Source: Chrysoporthe austroafricana
Lineage: Eukaryota > Ascomycota > Sordariomycetes > Diaporthales > Cryphonectriaceae
Direction of reading: 5' to 3'
Assembly (NCBI GenBank): GCA_001051155.2
Contig: JYIP02000009.1
Span: 496,001-560,000, forward strand
Length of the DNA stretch: 64,000 nucleotides
Made by a program: the position numbers and the translations under genes. Positions within the stretch are counted from its first letter, which is position 1, and the number at the start of each line of letters is the position of its first letter. Below, piece after piece: positions 24,221 to 36,002 of the stretch. The notes beneath the pieces were generated by a model. It saw only the letters and a program-made list of their open reading frames with translations. It searched no databases and was not told where the DNA came from.

Positions 24221-24643
24221 ATGTCTGGCCCAGCCTCCCAGCCTTCCAACCCCGGCTCCGGCTCGAGCGCCGCCCTCCAGTCCATTACCCTCGACGTCGA
24301 GTCCGCAAGGGCCTCAGAGAGCCTCTTCCGCTCCATTTTCAGGTCCAACCTGTCCTACGGCCCGTCCGACGGGGACTCGCACGTCTTCCTGCTGTTCGAG
24401 AACATCTCGGTCGTGTTCCGCTCTACGGGCAAGAAGAGCACCGGCCGCGGCGTGCGCACCAAGATCGCCATCAGCGCCGCTGGCCTGCCGCGCGTCAAGA
24501 GGGCGCTGGAAGAGAGAGGAATCATCTACAACGACGATTTCAAGGGGGAGGAAGGGCGGGACTGGGTGATGTTCTGTGATCACGATGGGTACATTTGGGT
24601 TGTGACCGCGCCTGCTGCGACACCCAGCGATTCACGAAGATAG
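24221..24643 (+). CDS. Small protein with probable VOC (glyoxalase/dioxygenase-like) fold
   Basis: Single-exon frame of 140 aa with ATG in an A-rich context (gaaaatgtct). After a Ser/Gly/Pro-rich leader of ~20 residues, the pattern fits two beta-alpha-beta-beta-beta units. The first has QSITLDVESARASESLFR, a helix, then SHVFLLFENISVVFRS. The second has RTKIAISAAGLPRVKRALEE and ends in DWVMFCDHDGYIWVV. That last strand resembles the closing FxDPDGxxWE motif of the vicinal-oxygen-chelate superfamily. The metal ligands are not clearly conserved, so no reaction is proposed. Its 3' end is ~100 bp from the 3' end of the following minus-strand gene. Confidence 0.6.
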   Translation: MSGPASQPSNPGSGSSAALQSITLDVESARASESLFRSIFRSNLSYGPSDGDSHVFLLFENISVVFRSTGKKSTGRGVRTKIAISAAGLPRVKRALEERGIIYNDDFKGEEGRDWVMFCDHDGYIWVVTAPAATPSDSRR

Positions 24644-24742
24644 ACGGTAATTATATGGCGGCGCAGCCAGACTCGGTTCGTCGATAATAATACTAAGCCA
24701 AAAAGTTGGATGGCGAAAGTCTAGCTTGGCTACTTGTGCGCT

Positions 24743-25408
24743 CTATGCCTTCTCACTCTCCTCGCGCTTCCTGTACTCCTCCTCCGCCCTTCTCACGAAC
24801 GCTTGAGCATCCCAGTCCGGGTTGTCGACCCGCTCGACCTCGCCCTCAGCGAACTCAAGCAGCTCCCCCATGTCCAGGTTCGCCAGGTCCAGGTTCGCCC
24901 AGGCGGACCGGAAGTGCCCGGCCGGGAGCCGCCCGTAGGTGAGCGCCCGTAGCAGCAGCTCCGGCTCCAGCAGCTCGGCAAGCCCTTCGTCCCACTGGGG
25001 GATGACGCCCGAGCCGTGCGCCTCCAGCAGCTCTCCGACCTCTTCCACCGTCCCCTGGTCGTACAGGAGGGTGTATAGGTGCGGCTGGGCGAGGATGATC
25101 TTTCTACTGCCGGCATCGGCGAGACACGCGCGGTCGACAAAGAAGAAGAAGCGGTAGTGTTTCGGGATCTCACTGTCGTCCTTGAGAAGGTCTCTGTAGA
25201 GGCGGTGCATGTCATTGATGTCACCGTCTTGGCCGCCGGTCCATGGGATGATCTGGGCCTTGACAAAGTCGAGTGGTTCAACATCGTCCAGCTCATTGCT
25301 TTGGAGAGCGGAGAGCAGCTCGTCTTGTTCTGCTTGGGTCATCGCTGTCAGGCTGTAGACGGGAACGACCTGATCGTTCCCCTTAGTCTCATTTTGAGGT
25401 TCAGGCAT
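24743..25408 (-). CDS. Conserved-looking acidic protein of unknown function (221 aa)
   Basis: Single-exon frame. I place the start at MPEPQNETKGND (25408), because the 29 upstream codons are encoded partly by an A15 tract and read as Phe-rich UTR. Visible elements are LTAMTQAEQDELLSALQ, FVKAQIIPWTGGQDGDIND, a hydrophobic strand YRFFFFVDRACLADAG followed by RKIILAQPHLYTLLYDQG, and a helical acidic C-terminus ending in a charged EEEYRKREESEK segment. There are no signal peptide or membrane helices. The codon usage and strand/helix alternation look genuine, but I do not recognise the family. Confidence 0.65.
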   Translation of the reverse strand: MPEPQNETKGNDQVVPVYSLTAMTQAEQDELLSALQSNELDDVEPLDFVKAQIIPWTGGQDGDINDMHRLYRDLLKDDSEIPKHYRFFFFVDRACLADAGSRKIILAQPHLYTLLYDQGTVEEVGELLEAHGSGVIPQWDEGLAELLEPELLLRALTYGRLPAGHFRSAWANLDLANLDMGELLEFAEGEVERVDNPDWDAQAFVRRAEEEYRKREESEKA

Positions 25409-27711
25409 CTTGATCCCGGGTGATAGGTTCGTTGCGTGGCGTGGTATGAAGCGCTTAAAAAAAAAAAAAAAGTGCAAAGACACTGATGATGACATGGAGG
25501 CAGCCCTTCAGATATGAAGCCCATCAAGCTAAGTAAACCTGCCAGCCTCTTGGATTAATTACATAAGCCTGGTTGCCTAATATGCGTTGCGGAGATCTTC
25601 CTTCTATAGTAGCGCCATCCCCCTGGTCGACCTATGCAGATGAGATTGTTTCTTCGCTAGGCTCTGCTGGGTACGCTACGCAGAACAGCCAAGTGGAGTG
25701 TTGCTCATAGACATCGTGAAGCCTGAAAGTGGTACTGATTCTGAAAGCGGCATGGAAGGGAGACAGGTCAGGGTTGACTGCCTGAACAACCACATGTGCC
25801 TTGTGGGTGATCTGCTTTCGAGCCTGGGAGTCGGGGCAGCAGGCTGCTTTCGGCGTTGCATTCCTGAGATTCAGTAGGTGCCGGGCCTCGTTGAGTTTCG
25901 TAAGGACGTGAAGTGATCAAGGTGCCCACATGTCTGTTCGATGTTAGCATATCGTAACATTACAAGATCACTACAGAAATAGACAGAGCAATGGATATGA
26001 GAAAAGAAGTTGGAGGTGAAGACAGGAAGGCAAAAATAAAAGAAAAAAATAAAGATTCATTTTTCACACGAGGCAAAACTCGCTTCGATGGCACCCCGAG
26101 AGAGACTGGTCTAAACTTCGTCGTCACGAAGTTCAGTTTACGCAAGTCTAGCCGGGCTCTGGACCACCGATAGTAGGGAGAACTCGATTCACGGACCTTT
26201 CACCTGCACCTCAGATCATGATCAACGGCGGGGGGCAAGGGGGGAGGGTGAAGTGGTGGTGAAGGACCGCCGTCTCTCATGATCTGTGGGGCAGGCTACC
26301 GGGGCCGCTCCTCTGGTTTTTTGTCACACGAACAATGGCCTTAACGGTTTTGGCGTTCGCGACACTCGAACTGGCGCCCTCGAGGGAACCAGCTGATATA
26401 GGGTGGCCGGCCTCACCTAGGGCAATAACCGTTTGACCATAATGCCCCGGGTGAGTTGGCACCGACCACCTTGCTTCTCGGCTGTTGCTGGCCCTCATAA
26501 AGCTTGAGCAGGCGTGGACCGGGCTGGATACCCTTGAGGCGGTACAGCACGCCGCCTGCTTGTCCTTCCCTCCTCCCTTGACCGTCCTGGTCTGAGGCTA
26601 TTCGCCTTCTCGCCTCCCACCCTCCACCCTCCACCCTCGTCAGCCTCGTCACTCTCCTCCAGCCCTCATCACCCTCCTCCTCCTACCCTCACCACCCTCC
26701 TCCTCCAACCCTTCTCACCACCCTCCTCCTTCACCCCTCACCACCCTCCTCCTCTAGTCCCCACTATCCTCCTCCTCCAACCCTCATCAATTACCCTTTC
26801 CCAACCCTCATCGCCCTCCTCAACCTTCGTCACCATCATCACTATCGTCGCCGTCACCACCCACGTCACCATCACCACCATCATTACCCTCGTCACGCCT
26901 TCGAACCTCGTCACACCCCTTCTCTCCTACCATCCTACCCTTCGTAGTCAACCACCCCTCCGGCTGGCTACGCTCTCTCTCCCCCTCGACAACTTCACCG
27001 CCTCCTGTTGCCGCCACCCTCCCTGCCATCCCCCTCATGGATATCCACGGCCGCCAGCTCATCGGCGTCGACTTACCTCGGCAGGCTGAGCCCCAGTAGT
27101 AGCGACGACAGACGGAGCATTACGAGACGACACCCGGCAGATCAACGCCGGCCACACCATCCTAGGTTACGAGCACACGCGATGGGAGCAGACTCACCTC
27201 AAGTTACAGGCCGCCACCCCACCGAGCCGACCATCTCCCCCCCCCCTCCACTCGACCGCGAACATCACAAATTTCACCATCAGCCCTGAAAAATCTCCGC
27301 CGCACCTTCATCAGGAATTCATGAATTCGATGTCTACCTTTTCTAGCAGACGGTACCTCGTACGCGCGCGCTCCCAGATCAGCGACGCCCAAACCGGCAG
27401 GCCCATATCCAAGAAACGCTATGCAATGCTATGCCCCGACACCCTCACTCCGGCCCAGAACAAACAAACACACGAGGTATCGAATAAGAAAAAAAAAGAA
27501 CAACGCATGGCAACAGACAAGACAGATACATATACGACAAGCAATACCCCGACCCGAGGTGGAGCCTAGCTATGACCTTCGCGGCGGGACGAGCACACGG
27601 CCTCCCATCTCGTTCAGCCACGGTGATAGGTTGTATCCGGCACAAACACACCATCCTGCTCCCTGCGCGGGTTGGGATGTGCCAAGTACAAGAAGCTTCG
27701 ACGTCACCACC
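25409..27711. other. Intergenic region with pyrimidine-rich minisatellite
   Basis: About 2.3 kb between two minus-strand genes. It holds an A15 tract at 25448-25462, immediately upstream of the 25408 start, and a CT-rich imperfect tandem array at about 26.6-26.9 kb, listed separately. No gene is supportable on either strand. Confidence 0.5.
26615..26915. repeat. Imperfect CCT/CAC-rich minisatellite
   Basis: The top strand is almost entirely pyrimidine plus A. It repeats variants of ACCCTCCTCCTCC and CCCTCATCACC, roughly 30 nt apart, and then grades into CATCACCATCACC triplets. Purines on the other strand are continuous over long stretches. Copies are imperfect, so the array is old or drifting. 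Confidence 0.75.
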
Positions 27712-30700
27712 TCACTTCGTGGTGTTCCAGGTTCCCTTGATCTTGGCGTACAGCTCAGTTTGGTGGAAATCGTAATCGTCTCGGAACACACAGAACGGAT
27801 GCTCGGCGAGAAGCTTTGTGGCGGTAGGTCGTTCCTCGGGGTTGCTATATGGAATACACACATCAGCATCATCCCTTCCTCATCCCAAAACTGACCAACC
27901 ACTCCAATCTCACTCAGGACCTGAAGCGGGGGGGGGGGGAATGGAACTTACACAGTAAAGCAATCCCACATGAAGGCCAGCGCAACTGGACTGACCGCCG
28001 CGCTGACCTCCTCAGGGATAGGCGGCGTCTCACCGTTGGCAATCTTGTAGATCGCGCCGACCGCCTCATCCTTGCTCCATGGGCGACGTCCCGCGAACAT
28101 CTCGAGGACGACGCAGCCCAGGGACCAGATGTCCACCTTGGCCGAGTAGCCCTCGCCCTGAGACCGAATCACTTCGGGCGCCATCCAGAATACGGACCCC
28201 TGCATGCTGTTGGTCTTGTCGTTGCCGTAGATGTTGTCCGTCTTCTTGCTGATACCGAAATCGGAGATCTTGGCAGTTCCGTCGACATCAAGTAGGATGT
28301 TGTCGGCTTTCAGATCCCTGTGCAGAATGCCCTCACGGTGCAGGTAGGCCAGCCCAGAGAGCGTCTGCTGAGTTAAGCTGGCGACAACGCTCTCCTCGAA
28401 CTTTCCGTGCTTGCGCAGACATGAGCCGATGCTGCCACCAGGAATGTACTCGAGGAAGATCGATATGCTAGTCTCCTTCCTCTCACATCCCAGGTACTGC
28501 ACTATGTTGACATGGTCCAAGTGCTGCATCGTATCGATCTCCTGGTCCAGCCCGGCCACCATCTCCTTCATCTTGTTCTTGTCGCCTCCGGCGGCCTTGG
28601 GGTTGACCTCGACCTCCTTCACGGCTAAGAACTCACCCGTTGTGGCGTTCATACCGAGGTACACACGCCCGTAGGTGCCCTTGCCGATCAGCTGGCCCTT
28701 GAACCATCGGAACGTCGTCTGCCGCTTAGGAATCTGGTTGTTGGCGTTGTGCGGCAGGCTTGACAGATGGTCTTGCGGGATCTGCGGGAGGATAGTGGAG
28801 CCTCGCTCGGGCCGAATCTGCACGATGTTGGCGTTGAACATCTTGGTTGACTTACGCCGCATCAGGTTCGTATTGGTCGCAGAGCTGCTGGCGGCCGCCT
28901 TTGCTGCAGCATCCGTCGGCATTGGCGGCACTATTGACCCACGGTTCGATGCGTAGTTCTGGGTATAACGCTTGTGGGCCACTTCTCGGATGGACTTCAT
29001 CCGCCCCAGTCCTTGTGAGCGCCGGGCTGCGCTCTTCGCGGCCACACTCATGATGGAAGCTGGCCTCTCCAGCGCTTTCAATGTTGACTCGTCGCTACCA
29101 AGTGTGTCTGCGTCATTATAAAGCTTACTTATCCTGGAAGACGTCATGGGCTTCTGGTTTTCCTGCTGTTCTTCCTGTGGCTCCTCAGCGATCGGACTCG
29201 GTGGCAAGTCAGCGAGCAGTCCCTCGCCGTCGGCCTCGTCTAGAACAGGTTGGTCGACATCCAGGTTCGGGAAGAAATCCTCGAGGTTGTTGATCAGTGC
29301 ATCCGTCGGGGGACGGTTGGCCCAGATCGAACTGTCCTTTTCCATGAAACTCTTGCGCCGACTAAGCTTCACGTCATCGTTGTTGGACTCCCAGCCTTCC
29401 GACCGCGGCGTGATCGGGGTCCTTCGTGACGAGCTCTTGGATGACTGGTCATCCTCTGGCGACTTGCTTTCGGACGTAGTCGTGTTGAAAGTCACCGATA
29501 ATCCTTTCTTGGCGCGAGCGGTATTCACGGTTAGGCTGGGCTTCTTGGTCAGGCTAGTAGTATCATCATCCTCGTTGTCGCTGTCCGCCTCCTTCCAGAA
29601 AGTGCCGCCGTTACTAGGTTCTTCTGTCACAGCGGGGGTGCTGCTAGTTGAATCCTTGCCCTTTGGTGTGTTGTCGCGTCCCGAGAGAGGCTTCGCAAAC
29701 AGTCCATCGTCAGAGTCGTCATCCTCGTCAGATGATGAGTCTCCATCGAAGATCCTAGGCTTGACAACAACCTTGGGCAACTGGGGTGGCTTGTCCGAGA
29801 CACGGGTAGATTCCGGGCTGCTAGTGCCGGGCGAGGCCAGCCTTCGAGACTGGGCCTCCTCTCCTGTTTGGGGTTGTTTAGCTTCCGTATTAACCCTCAG
29901 TGGATACCGAGAGCTCGCAATGCTCCTTTTCCTGGTTCCTGTGCGCCTTTCCAGTTGAGGTGAAGATTTCGGCGAAAGTTGTCCGCCAGGGGGCAAGTCG
30001 GGCACGCCGAACCCCTGAGCTCCCGGGCTCAATGCGGATGAGCCGGGCGATCTGGGTGTTCGTGGTCGCGGACTTTCACCACTGTGAATAGAAATAATGC
30101 TCGGTTGAGCATTCTTACCTTTGTCAGTGGTCGCGGACCCATTGCCGACTTCCGGGCTTTTACCAGGTGACGTAGGTCTCCGCCCCGCGCTTCCAGGGTG
30201 CCCTATTCCTCCCATATTGCGACCGATGCCAACCAGTGCAGATCCGATTCCGCCAAGCGCTTGTCGCTCATTCGTAGGCTTCCTCTGGCTCTGGGTCAGT
30301 TGCTTTGGACTATCGGAGAGCCCGCTACCTGGCCGCTTCGTCGGATAGCCGTCCATACTGCCCGCGCTATACCGCTGCTGGGAACCTCGTTTCGAAAGCG
30401 AGTTGGCCTTGATCAGAGTCGCAGACGGGTCGACAGGTGCCGCAGGAGCTCGTCTCTGAGGTGCAAATGCCGCTTCGGAAGGCTTCTTGTCTTCAAATGG
30501 CGAGTTTCGTGGTTCGTCGAAGTTGACAACGCGGCCAACAATGCCGCCGTAGGAGTTCGTCCCACCCTCGACGGGCGACGTGCCATCTTTGCCCTTTTGA
30601 CGTTTTGCCAGGTATTCCTGTTCCTTTCGGGCCACCTCAGCTTGGTACGCTTCTGATCGTCCGGCCAGACTGCTGTCTCTGTCCTTTCCGTCTTTGTCCT

Positions 30701-33638
30701 CAGCATCTTCGCCGTTCTTGCTGTGCTCACCAGCAAGGGTGTTCTGCCTCGACGTCGGTGGAGAAGAGCTAGATCTTCGGCGTTGACCATTGACCAGACG
30801 CGCGTAGGTGTCCTCATCGATTCTTGCGCCAGCTCCCAGAGCTGGAGAAAGGGCAGTTTGAGAATGTCCGATCTTCACGTTCACTCCGGCCATGTTTCCG
30901 GGCCGTACGAATACCTTCAAAGAACCAGCAGCATCTGCCCGCAGTTGTTTGTCGGCCATGAGTTGAGTATCGCTTAGCGCCTCCTCGTGGTCAAATTTGC
31001 CCAACTCGGTGATGTACACCGATGCGCCATCCGAGTCGGGCAACCCCAAGTTCGTGCATATGGAGTGCCGCAGCTCGAACGGGGTCGTGAGATCCGAGAC
31101 ATCTACCATCCGGTAATTCCAATGATCTAATGTTGCGAGTATGAAGACCCTCCCCGTGTGTATACGCCTCGATCTCATGTTCATGGATGACGCTGGCGTA
31201 TGCTGCTCTTGCGATGCTGACATAGCAGAGCCTACTGTCGTCTCGCTGTGATTTGGTTTGCTCCCTAGTAGTTGCTGCTTGAGCTGCATCGGGCTCGTTG
31301 GCGAGTCGGGGTCTTCGTGGGGCTTCCTCTTCGTCCTGCTGAAGATGGATAGGAACGATTTGCTCTCCTTGGCCGACCCGGGCGGCTCGCTTGCTCCAGC
31401 CGAGCGGTCACCAGGCGACGCACTTTCGCCGCCGAGTGGGCTGGGCCGATTGCCTCCATCCTGACCGAAGCGACGGCCGGCGTTGCTCATGTCAAGGGTC
31501 ATCTGAGATCGCAGAACCTGGCTTGCGCCGTCGGGCACCCCGGACCCATAGATGGCCGCATTCGACGAGACGGACTCGGTGCTGTTTCGGTTCCTGCGGC
31601 TAGCAAATCTGCTCACGGGCGAGGTGGTGAGACTAGGCGTCGCGGCGGAAGGGAAAAGCCCGGCTGCGGGACTGCCGGATGGACTGTAGGTACGGTTGCT
31701 GCTGCTTCCTGGGTTATGATTAGTCGTTCCTGCATCTCCCTGTTCGACTGGGCTGGGGCGGCGTGAGCCTTCGTCATCGATATTGCCCAGTTTTATCCTG
31801 TGATTGCCTCCGGGGTCTGGAGAAGTGACTGAGTTACTAAAACCGTTCCAAAAAGTGGGCATGGTGTGCGACCGCGATGATGACCTACGTCCGACTGAAA
31901 ACCCTGGGCCTGCAGCCTTTAAAGGAGTATCTGGAGAGCCGCTGTCGGGGCCTGCACTGGTCGGTATCAGGGACGTGTTGCTCATTGATTCCTTCCGCGT
32001 GTGGGTCGGATGCACTGCTCCTGAAGACTCGCCCTTGACGATACTGCGTATTAATCGCCGCATCCTCTTTCCCTCCTCTCGCTCGCGCGTCTGGTCCCAC
32101 CTGTTGCCGCTGTTCGTGCACTCGATAGCCAGTCGCGGATACACCTGCTGATGCATCATACCAAAATTCCCCCGCCCCCCGTGGCTGCTGCCCAGCTCGA
32201 GAAATTTGTAACCGTACAGCTCCAGCGCGCGAAAGGTCGAGATCCAGTCCTTGCTGAAGTTGTTCGCCTGGAGCCACGACAAGACCCGCTCCAGCGGCCA
32301 CTGCGCAGCAAGATCGGGGGATATTCCGGACGAGCCGGTCGTCGTCGCGTTCGAAGTCGTCGAGTTCACCCTGGTATGTGCCGGTCCACCGTACGAGTCG
32401 ACCGGCGTGGTGTTGGCCGTGTCGTTGGTATTTACCGTCCCCAGGCTGCCGATACTGCTCTGTTGGGTTAGCCACGGACTTTGTGACGCCGCAGACGCAG
32501 ACCACGTCAATGTTTCATCCATGCCCAGGCCTGGTATGCCAACCCCTTCGCCATAGGTGTCACCTTGCGGGATGTACGTGGCCGACATCTGCTCATTGGG
32601 GGGCGGGGGCGGAGGTATCGGGATCTGCTGGCCATTGACGAGCTTGTATGGCTGCGGGTTGTACGGGCGCGGTGCTTGTTGGGTAGGCGGCGGCGGCGGC
32701 GGTATGTAGGACCCGAAGGAGCTATTCCAGGTGCCCTGCCATGGTGTTGTGCTACCTGGCGGCGGCCCTGGGGGAGGCGGTAGGGTGCTTGGAGGTGGCG
32801 CGCCCGGAGGCCCCGGCAATTGTATCGCGCCAGCTGGCGCGCTGGGATAGCGGGGAGGCGGAGGGGGAATGTTGGTCATGATGCTGTTGATTGACGATGT
32901 CCCGAGCGCGGGAGGTGGTGACATCGGAGGCGGCGGCACCTGGAACGGCCTCGAGGGGTCCGTCCCCTGCCTCTGCCCATACATATTCAGATTGCCCGTC
33001 GGCGTCGAACTCGGGGTAGACTGGGCGCTCTGGAATTTAGACTGGGGAGGCGACACGGGCGTCGGGCTTGTTGTGCGTGGCTTGGGCGGCGGTGGAGGAA
33101 GGGCAGGGCCTGAATGCGGTGCAGGTATGGTGGAAAGAGGGCCTGCAGCCGGACGGGCCTGAGAAGGGCCGGCAAGACCGCGGTTCGATGATTTCGGTTC
33201 GGTAGGAGAGCCGCCGGGCGATACTGGGGACAGCGGTCCACTGGCGGTATTGGCTCTCCGCCTCGAGCCTCCCGATGTGGGGGCAGAGAGCAGGTGAGGG
33301 TTATTGGGGGAGGGTGCCGCGCTGAGCGATGGATACGGGGAGTCGGAGTGTAGAGCGGATATCAGGGAGATATTCGTGGAGCCGATCGTAGGGATGTCGT
33401 TCAGGACGATGCCGTTCAGCTTTCCGACGTCCTCGGTGCCTTTCCTCTCGAGAAACTTCGGCCTGGTGAGCTGCGAAGCCGCCGCATCCAGAGCGAGTGG
33501 AGAATGCGGCAGCCCGGCAAGGGGAGACCGGCTGTTGTAGGGGCTGAGCAGCCCGCTGGTGCTGAGCTCTCTGTCGCGGTCGGCACTTCTCGATGACAGC
33601 GAGGAAGCGGAGCGCTGGCGCGAGATACTCCTATTCAT
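27712..33638 (-). CDS. BCK1: MAP kinase kinase kinase, BCK1/MCK1/MIK1-type (cell wall integrity)
   Basis: Top kinase of the cell-wall-integrity cascade, expected to phosphorylate an MKK1/2-type MAPKK upstream of Slt2/Mpk1. Exons 33638-27952 and 27844-27712 (107-nt intron inside the kinase C-lobe) give 1939 aa. The first ~420 residues are Ser/Pro-rich with poly-Pro runs. A SAM-like segment (~440-530; WPLERVLSWLQANNFSKDWI) and a Ras-binding-like domain (~825-910; GRVFILATLDHWNYRMVDVS) follow. Next is a long disordered region with acidic DSSSDEDDDSDD. The kinase (~1640-1935) has GKGTYGRVYLG, catalytic HRDLKADN, DFGISKK, an activation loop with SMQGSVFWMAPE, and ends NPEERPTATKLLAEHPF. Domain order and size match BCK1 orthologues. 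Confidence 0.95.
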
Positions 33639-36002
33639 TGGAGGGGAGGAGCGTCGACTCTGGCGGAGTAGAGTCTGCCGAGCATTCTGTAAGGCACTCT
33701 CGTCAGGCAGCCATCACCAAAGAGGACGATGCGCCGATAAGGGAGATCAGACGGACGACAGAGGAAGAACTGGTCGAGGCACAATACGATGTGCTGCGAC
33801 GCGGTCGAGGAGCGGAGGACTGGTCTGACTGCCAGGAACAGGAGTCGCTGTGGAGCTCGAGGAGATCACTCTGACAGCCGACCCCAAGAGGTCACCTTGT
33901 CGCAGAAGGGATCCGCCTCGACCGAACGAATCCGAATTGTCGGGTCGATCAAGTAAGGATGCAATTGCCAGGGTGGGGGCTGCGATCTGTTCGAGACTCT
34001 TTGAACTCACTCACAAGAAGTATAAACCAGCACAGGAGGCAAAGCAGAGCAGAGCACGCACAGCAGCAGACGGGCGGGCGGGCGGCCGAATGGACAGGCG
34101 CAGGCACCGGAGAGGGGGAAGCCCAGGCCCTCTCGACTCGTCTCGTCTCGTCCCGTCTGCGCCGTGCTTCGTCGCCTTCCTCGCGGCCTGCGAGGTACCC
34201 GAAGAGGATAGGCGGGGCGGGCGGCTAGGCTGGCATGTGAGCGCGCTTAGCTGCCAGGTACGGTGGTACGGTACGGAGGTGCGCAGCGGTGCGTCTGTAC
34301 GTCCGCAGTAGTCTGAATTCAGGCCCAGGTACGAGTGCCAGGTCCAGGTCTGGCGACGAGGAGGACTGCTAGTCTGCTGAGCTGTTGGACTTGCCGGACC
34401 CCAAGCAGTGCCCACCGGATAGCGCCGACGGACTGCGCCTGTGAACCTTGGACTGGGCCCTGAGCTGGGCGGCGACTCGCGGCTCGAAGAACTGGTGGGC
34501 TGGTGGAGCCTCCTCGACAGCGCTCGACAGCTCGACGCCCGACTGCGCGCCGCACCGGGATGACTCGCGCGGGTGGGCGATCGAACCTGGAGGACCTGAA
34601 GTGGAGGCTGTTCACCCTCGCAGGATCATGGAAGGAAAGACTGGAGCGGCCGCGTGCAGGCGAAGATTATGCAGGTGCAGGCGTACATGTGCACCCGACC
34701 TCAGCTGCAGCGCAGGAGGGGGCCCAAGCCGCCAAGGGGTCCTCGTTGCAGGCGGTTGGGGGCCACGGAGGATCTAGAAGCCCAGGGGCCCGCGCCGCCG
34801 TCTCCTCTTCGTCTTCTTGGCCGTTGGGTGTCGATCTCCACTTTGGGATCGATAGAGGGACCGAGGCTTGTACACGTACACGTATGTCAAGATTGAGCTG
34901 AGGGTAGGGGAGCAAAAGTCTCTTTTTGGAGCAGGGACGGGTAGCGAGATGAGAGGACAGACAACACAAAGACGGCGGATCGTGAGAGGTCAGGCATAAA
35001 TATTCCACTTGCTTCTTCAGGCTGACTGACGACGCCCCTCAGGGATGGGCGCGCCGAAGTTCCTGAGCTTAGGGTTAGGGTGCTGGCCTCTGCCCCGTCC
35101 CGCCCGGTGGCCTCACTTGTCCTCTATATCCGCTGCCTCGTTCATGCTGCTCCGCAATCTCTATGTGTCTGAAACCTGAGCTGATATCTGGTTCTCTCGT
35201 CTTGGGAAGTGCCTGGTGAACCACTGGTGGACACGCCACAGTATGCTTGTGAGGCGTTCTCGTACGTTTTTTGCTCTAGTAAACTTATATTTAAGCGGTT
35301 GCTTCTGTCTCATCTCTATTCCACGCTCATCCAATCTTGCCGCGCAGCCTTATTTTCTTATGCTACATCTAATCGTGTTATGGTTAATGGGCTATGCTTC
35401 AATATGCCTGAAGCAAATTTGTGGCCTGTTCCTCGTCGTGAGAGAGTTGGGGCGACATCGGCGTAGCCGTGAAGGCGTGACCTAACCTAGTAAATTACTA
35501 AATCATCTGGGTGCTTCCGACGGGCTTCTTTCTCCGGATCTGTGATGTATTAGTCATTTGATTTCGTTGGAGTGGACGGGGGACACTGCCTAGGCGCCTA
35601 TACTGTCTCGAGCTCTGGCTCGCAGCCCGTCAATACGGCAACAAGCGCATTCAACTGCGATACTGAACGTCCACGATGCTGTCCGCCCGCCATCCACCTC
35701 GAGAAGCCAGCAGCTGCGAGGGTGGCAAGAGCCCCCGTCACATGGCAGATGCATCCCACACCCAAGGCGTAGACGTGCCAACCGGCTGTGTGTAATCTCA
35801 TTCAGATTGCGGTTGTTTACACTAAGCCGTCCCCGCGATGTCAACACTAGGAGTGGCATGTGGAATCATATGTTATCCAGGCCGACGGCTCATGCCATGG
35901 TTGCAGCCTCACAGGAATTTGTACGCGCGCGAACAGACCGATGACCCATCCATAAGTCCCTTCGTCAGTAGTCAATTCCTCCCCTAAGTTCCAGTAATCT
36001 AC
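33639..36002. other. Long upstream region of BCK1-type gene, no gene seen
   Basis: About 2.4 kb. It probably contains the BCK1 promoter and 5' UTR and the 3' UTR of the GH5 gene. Open frames at 34.3-34.9 kb on both strands look like GC-driven chance frames. A direct double telomere-type hexamer, TTAGGGTTAGGG, lies at 35069-35080. Confidence 0.5.
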
